From positions 1 to 64,000 of the forward strand of contig CAVFXS010000066.1 in the NCBI GenBank assembly GCA_963626805.1: 64,000 nt of DNA, given 5' to 3'. Source of the DNA: CAG-632 sp963626805. Lineage in GTDB: Bacteria; Bacillota; Clostridia; Lachnospirales; Lachnospiraceae. Numbering within the stretch: the stretch's first letter is position 1; each line of letters opens with the position of its first letter. Position numbers and translations under genes: made by a program. The notes beneath the pieces are model-generated. The model had not been told where the DNA came from. It did no database searches and saw nothing but the letters and a program-made list of their open reading frames with translations. Positions 51,640 to 60,399 of this stretch are shown here, one piece after another.

Positions 51640-52826
51640 GAAAATGGATACATGCAGTAAAACAGGTAAAAAGTGAATATAAGAACCGATGGAAATTACG
51701 GGAGGGAATCGTTGGTGTTCTATTCTTTGCAGGAATGTTGTACCTGCTTTTGTTCGCCGGAGACCGGGTGGTTGCCGGATATTTTCCGGTGCTGGAACAG
51801 GAGCAGAAAACAGAACATCCATGGGAGACCGGCTCCCGTATTTTCATGCGGCAGCTGTTTCCGGTCATGACATATGCGGAAATCTATGGAAATCCGGAGG
51901 ATTATCTGAGCAGGGGCAATTCCGTACCGGAGTATTTCTATCAGGATGAGGAGACGGGAGAGGCACAGGACGGAGAAAAGAATCCGGAGGGGGTGTCGAC
52001 AGAGGAGACGCTTACGGCATCGGTTCCGGCTGTCGGGAATGGTAGGAGCTTTTCCAGAGAACAGTTGTCGGATTTCCAGTTTCTGATCGACAACTGTTAT
52101 ATTGTAGATTCGACCACGTATGTAGAACGGGATGAAATGAATGCGGATACCTTGCTGTCCATGGATATGACAATGCAGCAGGATGATTCCGGATATCAGA
52201 TCCTGATTTATCATACCCATAGCTCTTCGGAGATGTTTGCAGACAGCAGACCGGATGTGCTGGAGGATACGCCCATCGGTTTGGGAGATACTCTGACCGA
52301 GCTGCTGGAGGGGTACGGCTATCGGGTATATCATGACCGGACGGTTTATGACCGGATTGATGGAAAGGTGGACCGGAATTATGCTTATACGGCATCCGGA
52401 GAGGGCATTGACCGGATCCTGGCAGAGCACCCGGAGATTGAGGTTGTGATTGACCTGCACCGGGATGGGTTAAATGAAAATACACATCTGGTAACAGATA
52501 TCAATGGAAAGCCAACCGCAAAGATCATGTTTTTTAACGGTGTCAGCCGGACGGTATCAAACGGAGAGCTTGCATATCTGGCCAATCCGAACCGGCAGGC
52601 GAATCTGGCATTCAGTCTTCAGTTATATCTGGAGGGAACTGCGGATTATCCGGATTTTCTGCGTCGTACATATATAAAAGGGTATCAGTATAATTTGGAC
52701 CGGAGGCCGAAGGCAACGCTGATCGAAGTAGGCGGGCAGACCAATACATTGGAGGAGGCAAGGAATGCGATGGAGCCACTGGCATATATTTTACACCGGG
52801 TATTGTCCGGAGAAAGCAGGAATTGA
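51636..52826 (+). CDS. spoIIP: Stage II sporulation protein P
   Basis: A 396-residue peptidoglycan amidase/endopeptidase needed for engulfment of the forespore. One membrane segment (about 26-48) is followed by a variable acidic region and the catalytic domain (about 180-390) with LIYHTHSSSEMF, IDLHRDG and a C-terminal LIEVGGQTNTLEEA. Translationally coupled to gpr. Its partners SpoIID and SpoIIM are not in this window. Together with gpr this is direct evidence of a sporulation programme. Confidence 0.94.
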   Translation: MRKWIHAVKQVKSEYKNRWKLREGIVGVLFFAGMLYLLLFAGDRVVAGYFPVLEQEQKTEHPWETGSRIFMRQLFPVMTYAEIYGNPEDYLSRGNSVPEYFYQDEETGEAQDGEKNPEGVSTEETLTASVPAVGNGRSFSREQLSDFQFLIDNCYIVDSTTYVERDEMNADTLLSMDMTMQQDDSGYQILIYHTHSSSEMFADSRPDVLEDTPIGLGDTLTELLEGYGYRVYHDRTVYDRIDGKVDRNYAYTASGEGIDRILAEHPEIEVVIDLHRDGLNENTHLVTDINGKPTAKIMFFNGVSRTVSNGELAYLANPNRQANLAFSLQLYLEGTADYPDFLRRTYIKGYQYNLDRRPKATLIEVGGQTNTLEEARNAMEPLAYILHRVLSGESRN

Positions 52827-52846
52827 GAGGTCGGAAAAGGTCAGAC

Positions 52847-52875
52847 TGGACAATGCTGGAAAATAAGAATATAAT
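52847..52875 (+). promoter_or_regulatory. Promoter of the CobW-type gene pair
   Basis: TGGACA (52847-52852), 17-base spacer, perfect TATAAT (52870-52875). It gives a leader of about 120 bases before the first CobW gene. I found no clear Zur or Fur palindrome next to it. Confidence 0.75.
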
Positions 52876-53000
52876 ACTAGGGACAGTTTGGAACACTGTA
52901 GCAATCGTACATGGTGTACAAAAGGGAGAGCTGCCGCTTGTGCAGACTAAAATATAGAAGATACCTGCATGGCAGGATGAACAAATGGAGGCGTTTTAAA

Positions 53001-54170
53001 ATGACAAAAGTAGACATTGTTTCAGGATTTCTTGGAGCTGGTAAAACAACCCTGATAAAGAAGCTGATCGCAGAAGCATTTCAGGGAGAAAAGCTGGTGC
53101 TGATCGAGAATGAATTCGGCGAAATTGGTATTGACGGTGGATTTTTAAAGGATGCGGGCATCGAGATCACAGAGATGAATTCCGGCTGTATCTGCTGTTC
53201 TCTGGTCGGTGACTTCGGTGAGGCCCTGAAGAAGGTTCTGACACAGTATGCACCGGATCGTATCATGATTGAACCATCCGGAGTCGGTAAATTATCGGAT
53301 GTTATCAAAGCCGTTCAGGGTGTGGCACAGGAGACAGAGCTGGAACTGGACAGCTTTGTAACGGTTGCAGATGCAACTAAGGCTAAAATGTATATGAAGA
53401 ATTTCGGCGAATTTTTCAATAACCAGATTGAAAGTGCAAGCACGATTATTTTAAGCCGGACACAGAAGATGGCACAGGACAAGCTGGAGGCAATCGTAGC
53501 TCTGTTAAGAGAGCATAATGAGAAGGCTGCAATTATCACAACCGCCTGGGATGAGATTGACGGTTCTGTTATCCGCAAGGCTATGACAGAGGGAAATTCC
53601 CTGGTTGCCGAGCTGATGGAGGAGGCTGAGGTATGTCCGGAGTGCGGACATCATCATGAGCATGGAGAAGAGTGCCACCACGATCATGACCATGAGCATG
53701 AACATGACCACCACGATCACGACCATGAAGAACATGAGCATGACCACCACGATCACGACCATGAGGAACATGAGCATGACCACCATGATCACGATCATGA
53801 AGAGCATCATCATGACCACGACCATTGTGACCACGATCATCACGACCATGATGAATGCGGATGTCATGATCACCACCATCATCACCATCATGCGGATGAG
53901 GTATTCTCAAGCTGGGGTAAGGAGACACCGCATAAATATACGGATTCTGACATGGAAGCAATCCTTAAGACCTTATCCGAGAGCGAGGAGTATGGTGTCA
54001 TCCTGAGAGCAAAGGGTATGGTTCCGAATGTAAATGGCGAGTGGATCTACTTTGATCTGGTACCGGGTGAATATGAGATCCGAAAGGGAAATCCGGATTA
54101 TACCGGTAAGCTGTGCGTGATCGGCAGCAAATTGCAGGAAGATAAGCTGGAGAAGCTGTTCCAGTTATAG
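53001..54170 (+). CDS. CobW/COG0523 P-loop metallochaperone with His-rich tract
   Basis: A 389-residue SIMIBI-class P-loop protein. Walker A GFLGAGKTT is at residues 9-17 and the metal-binding CxCC motif is Cys63-x-Cys65-Cys66. The usual NKxD guanine-specificity motif is replaced by SRTQ near 153. A tract of about 85 residues (about 215-300) is almost all His, Asp and Glu, including three 12-residue repeats, and should hold many zinc, nickel or cobalt ions. A C-terminal CobW_C domain follows. Start ATG 53001 after TGGAGG. Likely delivers or stores metal. Confidence 0.9.
   Translation: MTKVDIVSGFLGAGKTTLIKKLIAEAFQGEKLVLIENEFGEIGIDGGFLKDAGIEITEMNSGCICCSLVGDFGEALKKVLTQYAPDRIMIEPSGVGKLSDVIKAVQGVAQETELELDSFVTVADATKAKMYMKNFGEFFNNQIESASTIILSRTQKMAQDKLEAIVALLREHNEKAAIITTAWDEIDGSVIRKAMTEGNSLVAELMEEAEVCPECGHHHEHGEECHHDHDHEHEHDHHDHDHEEHEHDHHDHDHEEHEHDHHDHDHEEHHHDHDHCDHDHHDHDECGCHDHHHHHHHADEVFSSWGKETPHKYTDSDMEAILKTLSESEEYGVILRAKGMVPNVNGEWIYFDLVPGEYEIRKGNPDYTGKLCVIGSKLQEDKLEKLFQL
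53700..53807 (+). repeat. Three 36-base tandem repeats encoding a His-rich unit
   Basis: Three in-frame copies (53700-53735, 53736-53771, 53772-53807) encode the 12-residue unit EHDHHDHDHEEH. Nearly identical DNA suggests recent or ongoing expansion. Confidence 0.88.
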
Positions 54171-54214
54171 GAGCCGGACAAAACCAGTTTTGAAGGACAG
54201 TAGGAGGAATTACT

Positions 54215-55165
54215 ATGGCAAAAGAAATACCGGTATATCTGTTTACCGGATTCCTGGAAGGCGGTAAAACGACATTTATTCAGAATACACTGATTGGGCA
54301 GAATTTTAATGAAGGCGATCGGGCGTTACTGCTGGTATGTGAGGAAGGTATGGAAGAGTATGATCCTGCCGAGCTTGCAGCGCATAATATTATGCTGGAA
54401 ATGATCGAGGAACCGGAGGATCTGACGACAGAACGGCTGATGAAACTGCAGGCACAGTACAAGCCGCAGCTGGTACTGATCGAGTATAACGGAACCTGGA
54501 AGCTCCAGCAGCTGTTTGATCTGAATGTTCCAAAGGGCTGGACGGTAGTACAGATCGTGGCTAATATTGATGCAAGCACCTTTGACAGTTATCTGAATAA
54601 TATGCGTGCCATGATGATGGAGCAGGTATCCGCTGCCAATCTGGTTATATTTAACCGTTGTACAGAGGAGACCAAACGAGGCGAGTACCGGAGAATCATA
54701 AAGGCCAATAACCGTATGGCAACCATCGTATTTGAAAAGGAAGACGGAAGCACGGACTTTGAAAATGCAGATGATGATCTTCCGTATAAGTTAAATGCAG
54801 ATGTCATTGAGATTGAGGATGATGACTTTGGTATCTTTTATATTGATGCCTCAGATAATCCGGATAAATATGTCGGTAAGACCATTCATTTTAAGGGTAT
54901 GGTATATAAACCGAAGAATTATCCGAAGAATGCATTTGTACCGGGCAGACATGCCATGACCTGTTGCGTAGAGGACATTGCATTTGTCGGCTTCAAGTGC
55001 GTCAGTGATATGGCTGCCATGCTGAAGGACCGTCAGTGGGTAGAGATCACGGGAACGATAAAGAAGGAATATTACCGGGAATTCCGTGGAGACGGACCTG
55101 TCATTTATGCGACAAAGGTAGTACCGGCAGAGAAACCGAAGGAAGAGGTTGTATTATTTAATTAG
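54215..55165 (+). CDS. CobW-type P-loop protein fused to a YcgQ-like (TIGR03943/DUF1980) domain
   Basis: A 316-residue protein. The N-terminal half (about 1-180) resembles COG0523, with Walker A GFLEGGKTT at about 12-20, but lacks the CxCC metal motif and has NRCT where NKxD is expected. The C-terminal part (about 190-305) matches the OB-like domain of the YcgQ/TIGR03943 family: HFKGMVYKPKNYPKNAF, then GRHAMTCCVEDIAFVGFKC and WVEITGTIKKE. YcgQ-type proteins are linked to metal-related membrane permease partners. It follows the His-rich gene after 44 bases and probably acts with it. Confidence 0.83.
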   Translation: MAKEIPVYLFTGFLEGGKTTFIQNTLIGQNFNEGDRALLLVCEEGMEEYDPAELAAHNIMLEMIEEPEDLTTERLMKLQAQYKPQLVLIEYNGTWKLQQLFDLNVPKGWTVVQIVANIDASTFDSYLNNMRAMMMEQVSAANLVIFNRCTEETKRGEYRRIIKANNRMATIVFEKEDGSTDFENADDDLPYKLNADVIEIEDDDFGIFYIDASDNPDKYVGKTIHFKGMVYKPKNYPKNAFVPGRHAMTCCVEDIAFVGFKCVSDMAAMLKDRQWVEITGTIKKEYYREFRGDGPVIYATKVVPAEKPKEEVVLFN

Positions 55166-55186
55166 TACCGACCGGAACAATACAAG

Positions 55187-55215
55187 AACAGCGGCAGGAT
55201 CTGCCGCCGTTTTTG
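55187..55215 (+). terminator. Terminator of the CobW pair
   Basis: GCGGCAG (55191-55197) pairs with CTGCCGC (55201-55207) around GAT, followed by CG and five T. Confidence 0.85.
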
Positions 55216-55258
55216 GTTATGGTTTGTTATAGTTTCGGTTGTGGAATGAGGAATACGA

Positions 55259-55849
55259 ATGAGTGAGCATATCAATAATCTGACAACATTATGTTACATT
55301 GAGAAGGATGATCAGTACCTGATGCTTCACAGAGTTAAGAAGAAGCAGGATGTGAACCGGGATAAATGGATCGGAGTCGGCGGGCATTTTGAGGCCGGTG
55401 AGAGCCCGGAGGAATGTCTGCTCCGGGAAGTGCGGGAAGAGACAGGACTGACACTTACCGGATGGCAGTTCCGGGGGATTGTTACATTTACGTTCCGACA
55501 GCCGGACGCAGATACGACCGGATGGATGAAGGACGGAAAGCTGGTAAAGGATGATGTCGTGCAGGCAGATATGGAATATATGTGCCTCTATACAGCGGAT
55601 GAATATCAGGGAACGATCGGTGAATGTGAGGAAGGGACACTGGAATGGGTGCCAAAGGATGCCGTTTATCAGCTTCCGATCTGGGAAGGAGATAAGGTAT
55701 TTTTTCACCTGCTGGAAACCCGGAAGGATTTCTTTTCTCTGAAGCTGGATTATGTGGGAGAAGAGCTGGTCCGGGTAGTGCTGGACGGACAGGATATTCC
55801 CGGAGATGTGTATAAACAGGGTGGAATCGGAAAGGCGGTTTGCAGATGA
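55259..55849 (+). CDS. Nudix hydrolase (MutT/8-oxo-dGTPase-like)
   Basis: A 196-residue hydrolase with a complete Nudix box (GGHFEAGESPEECLLREVREETGL, about residues 40-63). The form of the N-terminal region (CYIEKDDQYLMLHRVKKKQDVNRDKW) is seen in enzymes annotated as 8-oxo-dGTP diphosphatases; the true substrate is unproven. The next gene begins inside its stop codon region (four-base overlap). Confidence 0.9.
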   Translation: MSEHINNLTTLCYIEKDDQYLMLHRVKKKQDVNRDKWIGVGGHFEAGESPEECLLREVREETGLTLTGWQFRGIVTFTFRQPDADTTGWMKDGKLVKDDVVQADMEYMCLYTADEYQGTIGECEEGTLEWVPKDAVYQLPIWEGDKVFFHLLETRKDFFSLKLDYVGEELVRVVLDGQDIPGDVYKQGGIGKAVCR

Positions 55850-57120
55850 ATGAGTATAATCAGAGTGAAAAGCAGGATATGAATGCAACGGCGGAGACAG
55901 CGGAAGAGACCATGCCGGAAGGAACGGAGCCGGAAAAGAAGGCCCGGGGATTCGGGCTTGCGGCCATGATTCTTGGAATGCTTTCGATTCTATTAATCTG
56001 TGTTCAGCCGTTTGGTGTGGCACTGGCAGTCGCGTCAGTCGTGCTCGGGATTCTTGGCGTTGTAAAGGCACAGGGAAAAGGAATGGCAACCTCCGGAATT
56101 GTCATGGGTGGTATTAGTCTTGTGACGGGCGTTATAATACTGATATTTTTCGGAAGTATTTTCCAGCATGCCTTCGGGTCTGCGGGTGAACTGGCCGGAA
56201 CGGCATGGAGAAAGGGTGCGGATGGAAGTGTGCTTTATCTTTATAAGGATGGTACCTTTATTCATGTAGATCAGGAAAATGATTTTACGGATAATTTCTA
56301 TTCCGGTACGTATATGGTATGTGACTACAAGGATTCCGGAGTGCATTCACGGGAAATCGAAAACACATATGATACCGATTCGGTATATGAATTAAAATTA
56401 TATGTAACAATGTATGTAGAGGATGGTAAGGAGCAGGAAAATATCTCCGGAACCATGCAGTACATGTATGCATTCCAGAAGAATTATCATAAAGGGGATG
56501 TTGTACAGGTCTGTGCACATGATCAGGAGATGTTCGGCAGTTTCTATCCGGTTGTAGAGACAGAACTGAAGAAACCGGTGATCGGCAATCAATATGTGCC
56601 GGAGCTTACAGAGGATGCGTCAGAAACAGAGCTGTCAACCACAGAGACCGGAACGACGGAGGCGGCAAGTACGGAGATTCCGACCACCGGAGGAACGACC
56701 GAGGCACCGGAGACAGAAGCTCCGACTACAGAGGCAGTGACGACGGAGACAGCAAGTACGGAGACTCCGACCACCGGAGGAACGACCGAAATACCGAAGA
56801 CAGAAGCTCCGACCACGGAGAAGCTGACGACGGAAGTGGAGACCACGGAAGGGTCAACGACGGAACTTCCGACCACGGAGGGGACGACCGAGGTACCAGC
56901 GACCGAAGCTACGGAGACCACGGAAACACCGGCAACCGAGGATACTGCAACGGAGGGGACGACCGAGACTACCGAAGAAACCTACACGGAAGAATCAACG
57001 ACCGAGGAAGCATCTACGGAAGAGGATGATAGCAAAGAAGCAGCGAAACAATGGCTGAAAGACCTGTTTGAGTCTATCAGGCGGTGGTTTGAAGATTTAT
57101 GGAATCAGCTGGGATTATAG
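55846..57120 (+). CDS. DUF4190-like membrane protein with Thr/Glu-rich repeats
   Basis: A 424-residue protein of unknown function. A short acidic N-terminus leads into two or three membrane segments of DUF4190 type (about 30-110), then a domain of about 130 residues (KGADGSVLYLYKDGTF...), then about 140 residues made almost wholly of Thr, Glu, Pro and Ala, including a 29-residue tandem repeat. The end is a short amphipathic segment with Trp (KQWLKDLFESIRRWFEDLWNQLG). The architecture recalls the protein at 25191. The Thr-rich part could be an extracellular stalk. ATG 55846 overlaps the Nudix stop. Confidence 0.85.
   Translation: MNEYNQSEKQDMNATAETAEETMPEGTEPEKKARGFGLAAMILGMLSILLICVQPFGVALAVASVVLGILGVVKAQGKGMATSGIVMGGISLVTGVIILIFFGSIFQHAFGSAGELAGTAWRKGADGSVLYLYKDGTFIHVDQENDFTDNFYSGTYMVCDYKDSGVHSREIENTYDTDSVYELKLYVTMYVEDGKEQENISGTMQYMYAFQKNYHKGDVVQVCAHDQEMFGSFYPVVETELKKPVIGNQYVPELTEDASETELSTTETGTTEAASTEIPTTGGTTEAPETEAPTTEAVTTETASTETPTTGGTTEIPKTEAPTTEKLTTEVETTEGSTTELPTTEGTTEVPATEATETTETPATEDTATEGTTETTEETYTEESTTEEASTEEDDSKEAAKQWLKDLFESIRRWFEDLWNQLGL
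56665..56838 (+). repeat. Two 87-base tandem repeats encoding Thr-rich units
   Basis: Copies at 56665-56751 and 56752-56838 encode similar 29-residue units beginning ASTEIPTTGG and ASTETPTTGG. More degenerate Thr/Glu motifs continue to about 57010. Confidence 0.82.
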
Positions 57121-57153
57121 GAGACCAGAGGGTCTGAAGGACAATAGAAAAAC

Positions 57154-57182
57154 TTGACAAGTCCGGGGCTTCAGTCCATAAT
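57154..57182 (+). promoter_or_regulatory. Promoter of asnB
   Basis: A perfect TTGACA (57154-57159) lies 17 bases before CATAAT (57177-57182), 57 bases ahead of the start. A weak five-pair hairpin (AGACC/GGTCT) at about 57123-57135 precedes it. Confidence 0.82.
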
Positions 57183-57239
57183 GAACAGTAATGTAAGAAA
57201 GAGAAAACAGGAAAATAACAATACAGAGGTGCAAACAGC

Positions 57240-59069
57240 ATGTGTGGATTTGTAGGATTTGTAGATCATCTGCCGGAAAAGGCAGAGGTAATAGAAAAAA
57301 TGAAGGATGCGATCATTCATCGAGGGCCGGACAGTGACGGTACCTTTTTGGATGATGATATCGCATTGGGATTCCGCCGGTTAAGTATTATCGATCTGAA
57401 CTCCGGCAGTCAGCCTATTTATAACGAGGATGAATCGCTGGTACTGATGTTTAACGGTGAGATCTATAATTATCAGGACATCCGGGAAGAACTGGTAAAG
57501 CGGGGTCATGTATTTAAGACACAGACAGACTCTGAGGTGCTGATTCATTCTTATGAGGAATACGGTTACGATATGCTGAATATGCTGCGTGGTATGTTCA
57601 CATTTGTAATCTGGGACAGAAATGAAAAGAAAATGTTCCTGGCAAGAGATTTCTTTGGAATTAAGCCGATGTATTATGCACAGATGAACGGAACTCTGAT
57701 GTTTGGTTCGGAGATCAAGGCATTTTTACATCATCCGAATTTTGAAAAGAAGTTAAATCATGACGTTTTAGAGAATTATCTGACCTATCAGTACAGTCCG
57801 TCGGCAGATACCTTTTTTGAAGGAGTAAAATGTCTGCCACCGGCACATTATCTGGTGTATGAGGATGGCAAGGTCACGATTACAAGATACTGGGAGCCGG
57901 AGTTTAAAGAACCGGATGAGAGTAAGGATCTGGATGAATGGGCACAGGAGATCCGAACGGTTATGGAGGATTCTGTGAAGGCACATAAGATCAGTGATGT
58001 GGAGGTAGGCTCCTTCCTGTCAAGCGGTGTGGATTCCAGCTATATTGCGTGTCTGGCAAATGTAGACAAGACCTTTACGGTTGGATTTAAACAGAAGAAG
58101 TATAATGAGATTTCCTATGCAAAGGAATTATCCGACATTATTCAGGTGCAGAATATCAGCAAGGTCATCTCACCGGAGGAATACTGGGAGAAGCTGCCGC
58201 TGATCCAGTATTATATGGATCAGCCGCTGGCCGATGCTTCGGCAATCGCACTGTATTTCCTTGGAAATGAGACCGCAAAATATGTTAAGGTTGCTATGTC
58301 AGGAGAAGGCTCGGATGAGCTGTTTGGCGGCTATAATATTTATCGGGAACCATTGGAAAACAAGGCATATGATGTGATTCCGTTCCCTATCCGCCGACTG
58401 ATCGGTAAGTTTGCGTCGCTGTTCCCGAAGAAACGTGGCTTTAACTTCCTGGTTCGGCATTCCAAGACTCTGCAGGAGCGTTATGTGGGAAATGCATTTA
58501 TCTTTGATGAAAAAGAAAAGGATAAGCTGTTAAAAGAGCGAAACGGAGTAAATCCGTTGGATGTTACAAAGCCTTACTGGGCACGGACCAAGGGAAAGGA
58601 TACCGTAACACAGATGCAGTATCTGGATATTAATGTATGGATGGTGCATGATATTTTGTTAAAGGCAGATAAGATGAGTATGGCGAATTCATTGGAGGTC
58701 CGGGTACCGTTCCTGGATAAAGAGGTGTTCGAAGTGGCATCCAGAATCCCGAGACAGTATAAGGTAGAAGGAGAAGTGACCAAGCGTGCATTCCGTAAGA
58801 CTGCACTGGAGGTTCTGCCGGAAAAGGTTGCAGATAAGAAGAAGCTGGGATTCCCGGTTCCAATCCGTGTATGGATGCGGGAGGACAAGTACTATAACCG
58901 GATCAAGGAAGCATTTACCAGCGAGGAAGCAGCACAGTTCTTTGATACCGATTATCTGGTGAAGCTGTTGGATCAGCATAAGGCAGAGAAGTTCGATAAC
59001 AGCCGGAAGATCTGGACGGTATTCATGTTCCTGCTTTGGTATAATGAGTATTTTGTAAAAAGAGCATAA
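57240..59069 (+). CDS. asnB: Asparagine synthase (glutamine-hydrolysing)
   Basis: A 609-residue enzyme that makes asparagine from aspartate, ATP and glutamine. The N-terminal glutaminase domain keeps the nucleophile Cys2 (MCGFVGF) and the RRLSIIDL and FNGEIYNY motifs. The synthetase domain has SFLSSGVDSSYIA near 258-270 and SGEGSDELFGGY near 352. It matches B. subtilis AsnB/AsnO-type proteins; some relatives amidate cell wall peptides, so the substrate is the likely but not proven aspartate. Monocistronic. Confidence 0.93.
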   Translation: MCGFVGFVDHLPEKAEVIEKMKDAIIHRGPDSDGTFLDDDIALGFRRLSIIDLNSGSQPIYNEDESLVLMFNGEIYNYQDIREELVKRGHVFKTQTDSEVLIHSYEEYGYDMLNMLRGMFTFVIWDRNEKKMFLARDFFGIKPMYYAQMNGTLMFGSEIKAFLHHPNFEKKLNHDVLENYLTYQYSPSADTFFEGVKCLPPAHYLVYEDGKVTITRYWEPEFKEPDESKDLDEWAQEIRTVMEDSVKAHKISDVEVGSFLSSGVDSSYIACLANVDKTFTVGFKQKKYNEISYAKELSDIIQVQNISKVISPEEYWEKLPLIQYYMDQPLADASAIALYFLGNETAKYVKVAMSGEGSDELFGGYNIYREPLENKAYDVIPFPIRRLIGKFASLFPKKRGFNFLVRHSKTLQERYVGNAFIFDEKEKDKLLKERNGVNPLDVTKPYWARTKGKDTVTQMQYLDINVWMVHDILLKADKMSMANSLEVRVPFLDKEVFEVASRIPRQYKVEGEVTKRAFRKTALEVLPEKVADKKKLGFPVPIRVWMREDKYYNRIKEAFTSEEAAQFFDTDYLVKLLDQHKAEKFDNSRKIWTVFMFLLWYNEYFVKRA

Positions 59070-59077
59070 TAGAAAAT

Positions 59078-59118
59078 AAAAGGCTTACGAAAGGGATTCT
59101 TTTCGCAAGCCTTCTTTG
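59078..59118 (+). terminator. Terminator of asnB
   Basis: AAGGCTT (59080-59086) pairs with AAGCCTT (59107-59113), and CGAAA (59088-59092) with TTTCG (59101-59105). The T tract is short and interrupted. Confidence 0.72.
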
Positions 59119-59147
59119 TACAGAAAGAAATGAAATGAGGTTCATGA

Positions 59148-60380
59148 ATGATGTGGAAGATCGGAATCCTGTATTTACTGCTCATAAATCTTGCCGGATT
59201 TCTGAGCATGGGAATTGATAAACGGAAGGCACAGAAACGAAAGTGGCGGATTTCGGAGAAGGTGTTGTTTTTATTTGCAATTCTGGGAGGCAGTGCAGGC
59301 AGTCTTCTGGGAATGTATACCTTCCGGCATAAGACAAAGCATCGGAAGTTTGTGATTGGAATCCCGGTGATCCTGGCATTGCAGCTGGTTCTTGTCGGCT
59401 TCCTGTTTTACCGGAATATGACAGCAGAGAATCACTATACCGGAATTGGAATGGGGACGGTGATTACGGCAGATATATACGGAAAGGACAGTAAACAGGC
59501 AGTGGAAGAGCTGTCTGCGTTGATTACGGAGTTAAATGATCATGCTCTGAGCTGGAGAGAACCGGAATCCTCCATCGCTTATCTGAACGGGCAGTTGCAG
59601 GAGGGAAAAGCCTGCAGGCTGTATCCGGAGGAGCAGGCGTGGCTGACGGAATCGTGGAAGTTGTGTGAGGATTCCGGTGGGGCACTGGATATCACATTGC
59701 GTCCGGTGCTGGATCTATGGGGAATCGAGGGGGAGCACCCGGCGATTCCGGATGAGAGGGAGCTACAGGAAACGTTGAAAAAAACAGGATATACGAAGCT
59801 CCATATCTCAGAGGATGGAAATCTGACTGCTGATCAGGCCGGGATGACTCTGGATCTGGGCGCTTTGGGCAAGGGGATTGCCTGTGATAAAATTGCAGAG
59901 CGGTTGGAATCAATGAAGATATCGGGAGCGGTGGTTTCGATTGGCGGCTCTGTCCTGGTATATGGGAAAAAACCGGATGGCAGTGCATGGAATATCGGGA
60001 TTCAGGATCCGCGTGGCGAACAGGGAACGGCAGTCGGATATATAACGGTGTCGGATGACATGGTAGTGTCTACATCCGGAGACTATGAGAAGTATTTCAT
60101 GGAGGACGGAGTCCGGTATCATCATATTATGGATCCGGAGACCGGTTATCCGGCAGATTCCGGATTGATTTCCGCCACAGTGCTCTGCCCGGAAGGAATC
60201 GACAGTGACGGATTGTCTACTGCGTGTTTTGTGCTCGGAAGAGAAAAATCCATGGAATTACTGGAAAAATATGGAGCAGAGGCAGTATTCATCACGACGG
60301 ATAAGAAAATCTATCTGACAGATGGTGTCACGGAAGCATTTCAGCCGGTAACTTCGGAATATACCGTTGCCGCCGATTAA
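59148..60380 (+). CDS. DUF1294-ApbE fusion: membrane-anchored FAD:protein FMN transferase
   Basis: A 410-residue two-domain protein. The N-terminal 90 residues are a DUF1294 (YsdA-like) membrane domain with DKRKAQKRKWRISEKVLF and GGSAGSLLGMYTFRHKTKHRKF. After a third membrane segment (about 72-92) comes an ApbE domain (about 100-400) with LDLGALGKGIACD, VSIGGSVLVYG, VSTSGDYEKYF and HHIMDPETGYP. ApbE moves FMN from FAD onto Thr or Ser of target proteins, in clostridia notably RnfD and RnfG, whose genes lie just downstream. Fusion to DUF1294 is unusual; the usual anchor is a lipobox or a single helix. Confidence 0.9.
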   Translation: MMWKIGILYLLLINLAGFLSMGIDKRKAQKRKWRISEKVLFLFAILGGSAGSLLGMYTFRHKTKHRKFVIGIPVILALQLVLVGFLFYRNMTAENHYTGIGMGTVITADIYGKDSKQAVEELSALITELNDHALSWREPESSIAYLNGQLQEGKACRLYPEEQAWLTESWKLCEDSGGALDITLRPVLDLWGIEGEHPAIPDERELQETLKKTGYTKLHISEDGNLTADQAGMTLDLGALGKGIACDKIAERLESMKISGAVVSIGGSVLVYGKKPDGSAWNIGIQDPRGEQGTAVGYITVSDDMVVSTSGDYEKYFMEDGVRYHHIMDPETGYPADSGLISATVLCPEGIDSDGLSTACFVLGREKSMELLEKYGAEAVFITTDKKIYLTDGVTEAFQPVTSEYTVAAD

Positions 60381-60399
60381 ATAAATGGAGAATGTATGT

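Noticed and set aside
51720..52460. 246-codon open frame on the minus strand
   Set aside because: It is antisense to spoIIP, which is identified with confidence.
53700..53807. Regular repeats that could suggest a CRISPR array
   Set aside because: The units are directly adjacent, in frame and without spacers, so they are protein-coding repeats.
53505..53891. Met/Val-rich minus-strand frame that looks like a membrane protein
   Set aside because: It is simply the reverse reading of the His/Asp repeat tract.
55289..56089. 266-codon open frame on the minus strand
   Set aside because: It overlaps the Nudix and DUF4190-like genes, which have clear motifs and sites; its product resembles no protein family.
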